This document shows, piece by piece, positions 21,876-29,445 of a DNA stretch of 29,445 nt; position 1 is the stretch's first letter; every line of letters starts with the position of its first letter. The stretch lies in NCBI GenBank assembly GCA_000697335.1, contig JNEM01015448.1, positions 1 through 29,445 of the forward strand, in the 5' to 3' direction. The translations under genes were made by a program, and so were the position numbers. A model generated the notes under the pieces. It was not told the DNA's origin. It made no database searches and worked only from the letters and a program-made list of their open reading frames with translations. This DNA is from Conidiobolus incongruus B7586 (Eukaryota > Entomophthoromycota > Entomophthoromycetes > Entomophthorales > Conidiobolaceae).

Positions 21876-24325
21876 GATAATAGTCCAGTAACCAAGTATT
21901 TGAGTTTTGAATTTGATTATTTTATCTTGCTTCGGTATATTTTTATATTAATGCTCACGATCTAAATGTCAAATTTTTTGGTTTTGATTTAGAACTTGAT
22001 TTAAATTGGGATCTATTTATTGGAATATAATTGGAATAATGCTCAGATTTAGAAATATACTTAATTTGGCTATGCAAAGATGAAATATCGTTTATTTACT
22101 TTTTAACAAAATTATTATATATTTTATAGAGCATAGTATTTAATTTAAATTTGAGTCAATTATTATTATTATTATTATATAACATTAATATTGCAAGGAT
22201 CAAATATAAAAAACAATAAAATATTGACAGATATATTAGTAAGTAATTTACTAAATATTTATTTTAAAATTTATAAGGATTGCATCATTAATCTGTTTAA
22301 AACTTATAGTTTTTAAATTACTACCATGTACCAATTTGAAAATATATTATTTGTATATTGATATATTCGATATATTTAATAATTTAAGATCTAAATGATA
22401 AACCATTTTAAATGTAAATTGACATATATAGTCAGATTAACTTAGTTAAATTCAATTAATCGAAATAATTATAAGCATTCTCGCATTTTATTTGACAATA
22501 ATTGACATGATCGAAAAAACCAATCAATTTATAGTTTTATTGAGATCAAGTAAAAATTTTTTTATCAATGAATTTATAATTTTATGTTAAAGTTTTATTC
22601 AAATACTTCCAATTTGATTAAAAAACTTCGATTTGAAATTATTTCAAAATTAGATCTAAAACATTAAATTTCAAAATTCCGATCAAAGCTATCAATTATT
22701 CTTTGAATATTTTATTCATTGGACATAAATTGAAATATATTGTACAATTTTGGAATTAATTTATATTTATCAATTAAATGCAATTGTAATATAATCATAT
22801 TTGAATAATTTTAATTGCGTAAATTTTGATAATATTCATAATATTCATACTTTTCTATAATTCTATTGGATAATAAAATCATAAAAATTATTTAATATTG
22901 AATAATAAAAATTAAATATTAATTTAATATTAAATAAAATATTTAATTATATTAATTTTAAATTTTATTATAGTGATATTGATATTGTTCTTATATTTTA
23001 TTAAGATTTTTCATTTACTTATTTAATATATAATGATCTAAATTATCAATAATTTAATATTATATTATAAAACAAATATAATTGAAATATGAATTTGTAT
23101 ATTATTTTAATGATATAAACTAACTTACTATATGAAAATAACAAGAACAAAGTGTATTTAAATTATATATATAGCCAAAAAGATAATTTAATTGGAAAAC
23201 GATTGAATTGATAATTTATCTCAAAATATAATGTGAGTGATTGCCTCAAGGATATGTATATACACTATAAACTAATTTGTAAATTATACTATTATATATA
23301 ATAATCTTATAATTTAACTAAATAAAATTAATCATATATGAATAATTCATTATTATTTTAAAAGAAATATAGTAATCGTAGCTAAATATTGAAGTTTATT
23401 AAAAGTTCATATTCTGATATTCTTATCATGAATATAAAATAATATTCTTTAAAGTGATATAATAAATATATGAAACATTTAATATTAATCAATCATATAT
23501 AGTAATTGTATAATAATAAAAATAAAATATATATACTGTGGTGAGAATTTGAAATGTGCTTCAAATAAAGGTAATTTTTGGTTATTAATTCAATAATTGA
23601 AAATATTAATTTGATTAGAGATATCCTATTTCATAATATATATATATGATTGATATTAAATAAATAATTAAATTAATAAAGATAGTACTAATTAAAAATT
23701 GGAAAAATGTCATATCATTCTACTAATACATTGTAAGAATATTGGAAAGTTTATTAAAGAAATCACTGATTTATTAATATAAATAATATATATATAAATA
23801 CCAGACTATGATATATAGTATATAGAGTCAATGATTATATATAATCATTTAATAAAAAAAATAATTGAAAATTAAGTTAATAAACTTTTGAATAGTTAAA
23901 AATAAATTAATAAAATATATAAGTATTTAATATTTCGATAAAAGTATTAAGCTTTTAGAAGTAGGTGAGATTACATCTTAATGAACTGTAAATTTAAAAG
24001 CAGATCTAGGTTATAATTATCACCAATTAGAAATATAAATGAGTTGATACAAATAATATCCTAAATAAATTCAAAGTTGATTTAAAAACGTAATAGCTAT
24101 TAATTAGCTTGTAATAATATAATAAGTATTTTACAAATAAAATTAAATAGCCATAAAAAGGAATTAAAGTTTCTATTGATCAAGTATAAAAAAGTTATAA
24201 TAAAGACAAATTTAAATTAGATTCAAATTACCTTAAACTGAAAATAATTTTTTGAACCTACAAGAATATATCAGATAAAAAAAAGTTAGTATTATCACAG
24301 CAATTTATTAAACAAAATTGTTAAA
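21876..24325. other. AT-rich spacer between thioredoxin genes 1 and 2
   Basis: About 2.45 kb without a supportable gene. It is nearly all A/T, with a TTA/ATT trinucleotide run at about 22156-22178 and several short TA runs. If the thioredoxins arose by tandem duplication, this should be homologous to 24632-27094, but no similarity is evident by eye. Confidence 0.6.
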
Positions 24326-24631
24326 TTATTTGGTAAATAAAGCTTTGATGGCAGTGGGATTAGCACCAACAACTTCTTCAACGAATTGACCATTCTTATA
24401 TAATTTGAAGGTAGGCATAGCGGTAATACCTTGGGATTGAGCAACGGAAGAAACTTTATCAATATCAAGCTTGAAAACCTTGACGTTGGGGAATTCTTCA
24501 GCGAATTTTTGAACCATGGGAGCGATCATTTTGCAAGGACCACACCATTCAGCGAAGAAATCGTAAATGACAACTTCATTTTGTTGAAGAGTTTGTTCGA
24601 ATTCTTCTTGAGAAGTAACTTCGTGAACCAT
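24326..24631 (-). CDS. TRX: Canonical thioredoxin
   Basis: One exon encodes 101 residues. This is a standard cytosolic-type thioredoxin that reduces protein disulfides using electrons from thioredoxin reductase. It has the full set of functional residues: buried Asp24 in VVIYDFFAEWCGPCK, the WCGPC motif with Cys30 and Cys33, MIAPMVQKFAEEF, KLDIDKVSSVAQ, the cis-proline block AMPTFKLYKNG, and VVGANPTAIKALF. The start codon has A-rich upstream sequence (AAAAATGG). No targeting peptide is present. Codon use is more GC-rich and regular than in the two flanking paralogs, suggesting higher expression, and it is presumably the ancestral, functional member of the array. Confidence 0.97.
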   Translation of the reverse strand: MVHEVTSQEEFEQTLQQNEVVIYDFFAEWCGPCKMIAPMVQKFAEEFPNVKVFKLDIDKVSSVAQSQGITAMPTFKLYKNGQFVEEVVGANPTAIKALFTK

Positions 24632-27094
24632 TTTTATTATTTGATTATATTTTTTAAAATAAAAAATAGGATTGATGAAAATGAATATTTATAGTAAATT
24701 TTATTGCTAATAATCGACCAATTAGTAATTAACTATGACGTTATTAAATAAATTTATTAATCAAATTAAAATTATCAAATCTAGATTTTTCTATTGGTTA
24801 ATTGATTTGAATTAAAATTAATTTTTATTAATAATCTATAATAATTTTTTTTTATTTTCCAAAAATTTTAAAATAAATTATAAAGATTCTCTAATATTTT
24901 ATTATAAAATATTTAATTTAAAAGCTCAGTACTATCGATGTAATAGCTTCATTAATCTTATAAATATAAATATAAATATAATAACTCTTTCAATATTATT
25001 TCTGATTATCAATATTAATTGAATAATTATTTTGATTTATATCATTGTGTTCATATTTCACATTTCACAATAATTTGTGTTTGAATTCAGGTATATCAAA
25101 ATACATTCGTATTTTTAAATGATAATAATTGAATTTATTATTAATATTAAGAAAAAATAGATACTTTAATAATATAGAATAAAGAATTAATATGAAATAT
25201 ATACTTTCTTGTTTTTGATATTTATCAATGTTAATTACATCATAACTGAATCATATAAGTTTTTTTGCAGTTTATTTTAAACTGATAAGTGTTGTATTTC
25301 AAAATTAATCATCTCTTCCAGTTTGATAGCTAAACCAATATTAATTCTATTTTAAGCTGGCTTTGTCAGTCTATAATTGAAGGATACTCTTTGTTCTCTT
25401 TATTTTCTTTGTTAGATTTTATCCAAATCCCATATCATTCATTGATTCAATTATTTAAACCTACAGTCCCGATACGTTAAAGAGCAGCATTAATAAATAA
25501 TTTACTAAATCATATTACAAGTACTTTTCTAACTACCATCTTTATTTATAAAACTTAATATAAAACACAACATAAGCTTTTTAATTATATAATTTTATAT
25601 TATCTATTATAAATTTATTATTGCCAAATTTTTCAAAAAATAAAATACTATAATAAATTATTCTTTATGTAGCATATATAGTATCAATTTTATATATTAT
25701 AATCTCTAATAAAATAAAATATAAATCTATTATTTCCTAAATATGTTAATGAAACATATAAATTTCTAAATTTGACTAAATTATACCATTCATAGCTTAA
25801 AAAGTGACATCTATCAAACAGAGATCAACTTGTATTTAAGTAAAGTTTTAAATTTTATAAACTGTTTTATAATTTATATGTTCTTATATTAAAGGTATTA
25901 GGCAATTAAGTTGATATATTCCAGCTAAATATAGATAATATATTTACATCTTTCCTAATTTATTTTAAAATTATCTAAATAATCTCAAAGCTTCATTAAA
26001 AAAACAAGGATTCATTGTTCAATAAGCACTATGTTATATATTTTATAGGTAATTTTCTAATATTTTTAATGGATTACAAAAATTTTGAAAAATTTATTAT
26101 TCAAATTAATTATTGTCTGGTGAAGGGTTTGGTATATTAGAAGGAAATGTGGTTCAAATCAATAGTTAGATGAAGATAGAAATTATTAATTATATATAAG
26201 TTTATTATCAGTAAATATTTAATAATATGAGATGAACAAAGTAAGAAATACACATATATTTTTTGCTGAATAAAACTAAATTCACCACAAAACTCATTTG
26301 AAATATTTCAATATAAATTATCATCATTTTTTGAAGATTAATTATTTAAATTTAAACCTCAATAAAATGGTTGTCTTACAAATATTGTTTTAAATAGCTC
26401 ATCAATATTAATAATCAAAAATATTGAACTGAAACGATAAAACATTCAATTCCAGAGAGCCAAGCTATTAAATGAGAAATCGATTAACCTTGTAGAACCT
26501 TTGTTAATGTTTGTTCATTAAACAGATTGATTCAAGCTTTGATAAGTATTATGAGATCAAAGCAAAGTTTAATTTTTTATCATATTAATTAAAAGTAAAT
26601 ATGCGGTGAATAACATTAAGAGTAGGTCGAATCTAGTGTATATATTAATTATTTAAATGTAAATTTATTAATTTTTGTGTAAAAATCATAGTTCATCAAT
26701 AATTTGAGTAATAATTTTAGCTAATTCTGAATGATCAGAATGATATTTTTATTTACATTAATTTTAAAATTTATTCTTATCTACATAAAATTATATAATA
26801 TAATATAATATAATATAATATAATATTATTTCGTAATTAAATTATAAAAAATTGAGATTAGTAAACATTTTTTTCAATGTTTATTAAATTCTTATATCCA
26901 ATATTATATTGCAAAATATATAAATGAATGAATGACTGTTTTTATGTATATTAAAGTACTGGTTTTATATACCATTAATAGAATTTTAAATGTATAAACA
27001 GCTGAAGTTTTTTATCAGCATAAAATATTGCCAAAATCTACAAATAAAATCTCTTTTATTGAGCGATTCAAAATAGTTATTTTTCAAATTAAAT
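24632..27094. other. AT-rich spacer between thioredoxin genes 2 and 3
   Basis: No gene is supportable over about 2.46 kb. A small less-AT-rich patch lies at about 25440-25490 (CCTACAGTCCCGATACG), too short to interpret. A pentanucleotide microsatellite lies near 26794-26826. Confidence 0.6.
26794..26826. repeat. Pentanucleotide microsatellite (ATAAT)n
   Basis: The five-base unit ATAAT/TATAA is repeated about six and a half times without interruption. Such tracts are prone to length change, so this one may be polymorphic between strains. Confidence 0.85.
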
Positions 27095-27400
27095 TCATTC
27101 ATTAAGAAACAATTCTCGAATTTTAGCAATTTCAGCATCAGTCACTTCTTTTACTTCTTCTCCATCACTAAAACGTTTAAATGTAGGCATAACGTTGACC
27201 TCGCATTCTTCTACAACATCTGGAAATTCATCCATGTCAATTTCAACTACTCTGATATTGGAATATTTATTTGCTAGTGCCTCGAATTTTCTAGCTACAG
27301 CTTTGCAAAGTCTTCGCCACGTGGCACAAAATTTTATCACGGTTGCTTCCCCTTGGATAATTATTTGAAATTCTTCAAAGGTCTCTAAAAATTTCACTAT
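27095..27400 (-). pseudogene. Thioredoxin-like gene lacking the first active-site Cys and an ATG start
   Basis: An open frame of about 100 codons ends in TGA, while all other genes here end in TAA. It keeps the thioredoxin layout (ETFEEF, NIRVVEIDMDEFPDV, cis-proline block NVMPTFKRF, C-terminal helix). The active site is WRRLC instead of WCGPC, so only the second Cys remains, and the buried Asp is Lys (VIKFCATW). It cannot run the normal dithiol reaction. The codon aligned with the start ATG of its paralogs is ATA (27400-27398), followed by GTG. A TAA lies in frame just upstream (27409-27407), and the first in-frame Met lies past the active site. Either it is a recent pseudogene, or it begins at a non-AUG codon or an unseen upstream exon. 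The absence of internal stops argues against long neglect. Confidence 0.65.
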
Positions 27401-28377
27401 TATAATTTATCATGAAGTATTGTATAATCCAATTGAACTATATCTACTTTTATAATACGATTTGGAGTCTCATTAGCTGAATTGATAGTTTTACTATATT
27501 AGGTTCTATTGGTATATAGTTTTGAGATAGTTTCAAACAAAAATTTCAGATTCAACATTTTAAGTATCTTAAATTCACAGCTTATTTTCATTATTTTAAG
27601 AGTAATACTATTTTAATTTATTGAAATATTAGGTCAGGTATAGTCTTAAGTTAAAATAATAAATTTGTTTTCTTTTAATTTATTATAGGTTAATTCAATG
27701 AAAATTTTTATACCTTGATTTGATATTTTAAGTTAAAATTAACCATATTTGGATTAAAACGGAGGGAAAAATTATTTTTACCAGAGTTATATCCAATTCT
27801 AGGAATAGTAATAGTGATCATTAAAACTAAAAATTTAATATTATGAATCATTTTACAAAATTCAATAGTTAAAATTTATAGTTAATTGGAAATTTTTAAT
27901 TAAATTATAATATATTGAATTAAAAATATTAATATAACTTAAATATTAATCTATTGGCTTTATCTTTAAAAATATTATTAAATAATATTTCTCCATTCTT
28001 TAACATACTAGATAATTTTTTAATTATATTTGTCTATAATATTTCAATTTTTATGATCAACTATTAAATATCAAATCAAAGAAAAAAAAATTATATTGAA
28101 AATATTTAATTATGGATCCTATCAAAATATAAATATATTCAATATGTATTATATATGATTAAAAATTTTTGATTATATATTTAATCTATATTATTTAATA
28201 TTAAAATCGAATTAATTTTGATTGCTATAATAATTAATATTAAAGTCATTTTATCCTATATTTGATTTAAATTGAATAAATCATAACAACTATATAATTT
28301 TTAATTAAGAATATATATATATATATAATAAAAATCCATTCTTTGAAGAAAAAAAAAGCTATATTAGGAAAATAATA
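27401..28377. other. AT-rich spacer beyond the thioredoxin array
   Basis: No coding or RNA gene was found. An alternating AT run lies at about 28312-28326. If thioredoxin 3 has an upstream first exon it would lie here, but no convincing one was seen. Confidence 0.5.
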
Positions 28378-28821
28378 TGTTAACATGATAAACAATTTTA
28401 TCTCTCTATCAAAAAAACATAAAATCAGGATTGATATTTACTTTTAGGAGAAACATTTTTTGATATATTCAATAATATGGTATATATTGGCACTAATCTG
28501 GAAAGCAGTGCACTGATGAGTATTAGTAAATAGGAATGATTAGGGGATATTCGGCTATAAGATAGATTAAAAGGTAGTTTGATTGATCCTGTCAATTAAT
28601 GAGTAGGACCCAGATTGGGCTGATTTTGGTTTGAATTATCCAAATACTTGGTTTTTATAATGAAGAGAGGGTAAAGAGATTTTGGTGTTAATGCGGTGGC
28701 TTGGCTGAATAGCCAATCAAAGAATGAAGGGTAAGTGAATCTGTATGCGATGCAGGAATGATCATTGTATTGAGTTGATGTAAGAATACTTGAACATAGA
28801 AGAGACTCCTGTCTCGCAACA
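28378..28821. mobile_element. Candidate fossil solo LTR (unassigned LTR element)
   Basis: This 444-bp patch is markedly less AT-rich than its flanks, has no reading frame, begins TGTTAACA and ends CGCAACA, the TG...CA ends typical of LTRs. Inside are a CCAAT word (in AGCCAATC) and a TATA-like TTTTTATAATG in promoter-like spacing, and a hairpin GAGAC-TCCT-GTCTC near the right end. AATAT abuts a one-base-shorter version of the element on both sides, which could be a target duplication but is weak evidence in such AT-rich DNA. No internal retroelement genes are present in the window. It could instead be an unrelated regulatory region for a gene to the right. Confidence 0.25.
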
Positions 28822-29445
28822 ATATTATTTTAATAATTATTGAAAGTGGGTTTGGAGACCCTAGTTTTGGTATAATATCTTAGATGACAAAATTATTACA
28901 AATGAGTATCAATAATTAAGTGCAATTCTAATTTTACTTGAGCTTAAAAATTATTTCAATATTATTCATAATATTTCTCAATATTAATATTTTAACTAAG
29001 AAATATTCATTTTATTATTTAATATATAAAGTAAAATATTATATGCCACCCCAAAATAACTGATTCATATCTAATATTAGTTAATAATAAATAAAATATT
29101 ATTAATTTTAAACTTTAAAAATTAATAATTATATAATAGTATCATAAATAATCAAAACTGTATTTAAATTATTCAGTGGTTTAAAACATAATTTCTAATA
29201 ATAATATTTTATTATGATTATAGATGATCTTTAATAACTTGATAATTTATAATACTTAATATATATATATTGAATATAATTTTTTATAAAAATTCTTATT
29301 AATATATAAAATTAAAAATTATGATATATTTAATATTATCAAAATCAAACAAAAAAATATTTATTAAAATATTTTATTTTAATTATTAATAGAAATTTAT
29401 AAATAATATTTAACTAATATAGGTTGAAAAATAAAATATTTTTTA
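28822..29445. other. AT-rich window end
   Basis: Only A/T-rich sequence with short TA runs is seen up to the end of the window. No gene enters from the right edge as far as can be read. Confidence 0.6.

Noticed and set aside
26141-26165. B-box-like GGTTCAAATC suggesting a third tRNA
   Set aside because: No acceptor, D or anticodon arms can be formed around it.
1-29445. CRISPR arrays, operons or bacterial insertion sequences
   Set aside because: No regularly spaced repeats; spliced genes and RNA polymerase III tRNA terminators show that the DNA is eukaryotic.

Overview
The window is nuclear DNA from a very AT-rich fungus, most likely an early-diverging lineage. Several things point this way. 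The protein genes carry many 44-66 nt GT-AG introns with CTAAY-like branch sites. The ribosomal protein S3 has fungal-type sequence (LNEFF near the N-terminus, [10 protein letters not shown] in the C-terminal half). The trans-Golgi genes are of the Pik1 and Sec7 families. Intergenic DNA is almost pure A+T. A mitochondrial lipoate-synthesis gene (LIPT2/LIP2) and an Ups1/PRELI gene argue for ordinary mitochondria, which makes an anaerobic rumen fungus unlikely. A Mucoromycota or Entomophthoromycotina relative is my guess, not a demonstrated placement.

Layout: 1-2244 is AT-rich with two CRE-like sites. 2245-3022 (+) is a five-exon Ups1/PRELI lipid-transfer gene, convergent with 6086-3212 (-), a seven-exon type III phosphatidylinositol 4-kinase beta (PIK1). 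7380-7921 is an unusual GC-richer island with inverted and direct repeats and a broken reading frame. 15261-9116 (-) is a twelve-exon SEC7/BIG Arf-GEF of 1867 residues. 16858-16928 (+) and 20757-20827 (-) are two tRNA-Gly(GCC) genes in opposite orientation, enclosing RPS3 (18939-17989, -) and LIPT2 (19748-20656, +), which are divergent from one another. 20828-29445 is sparse and contains three single-exon thioredoxin-family genes, all on the minus strand at nearly equal 2.76 kb intervals. 28378-28821 is a second GC-richer island that could be a fossil solo LTR.

How the genes relate: PIK1 and SEC7 are neighbours on the same strand and both act at the trans-Golgi, where Sec7 activates Arf1 and Arf1-GTP helps Pik1 make PI4P. 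UPS1 and LIPT2 are mitochondrial (cardiolipin precursor transport; protein lipoylation). RPS3 and tRNA-Gly serve translation. No new multi-gene system is evident. The most interesting local story is the thioredoxin array: the middle copy is canonical (WCGPC, buried Asp), while both outer copies have lost the buried Asp and changed the active site (WCLPC and WRRLC), and the last also lacks an ATG start. Exon coordinates were derived by hand from reading frame, GT-AG borders and family similarity.
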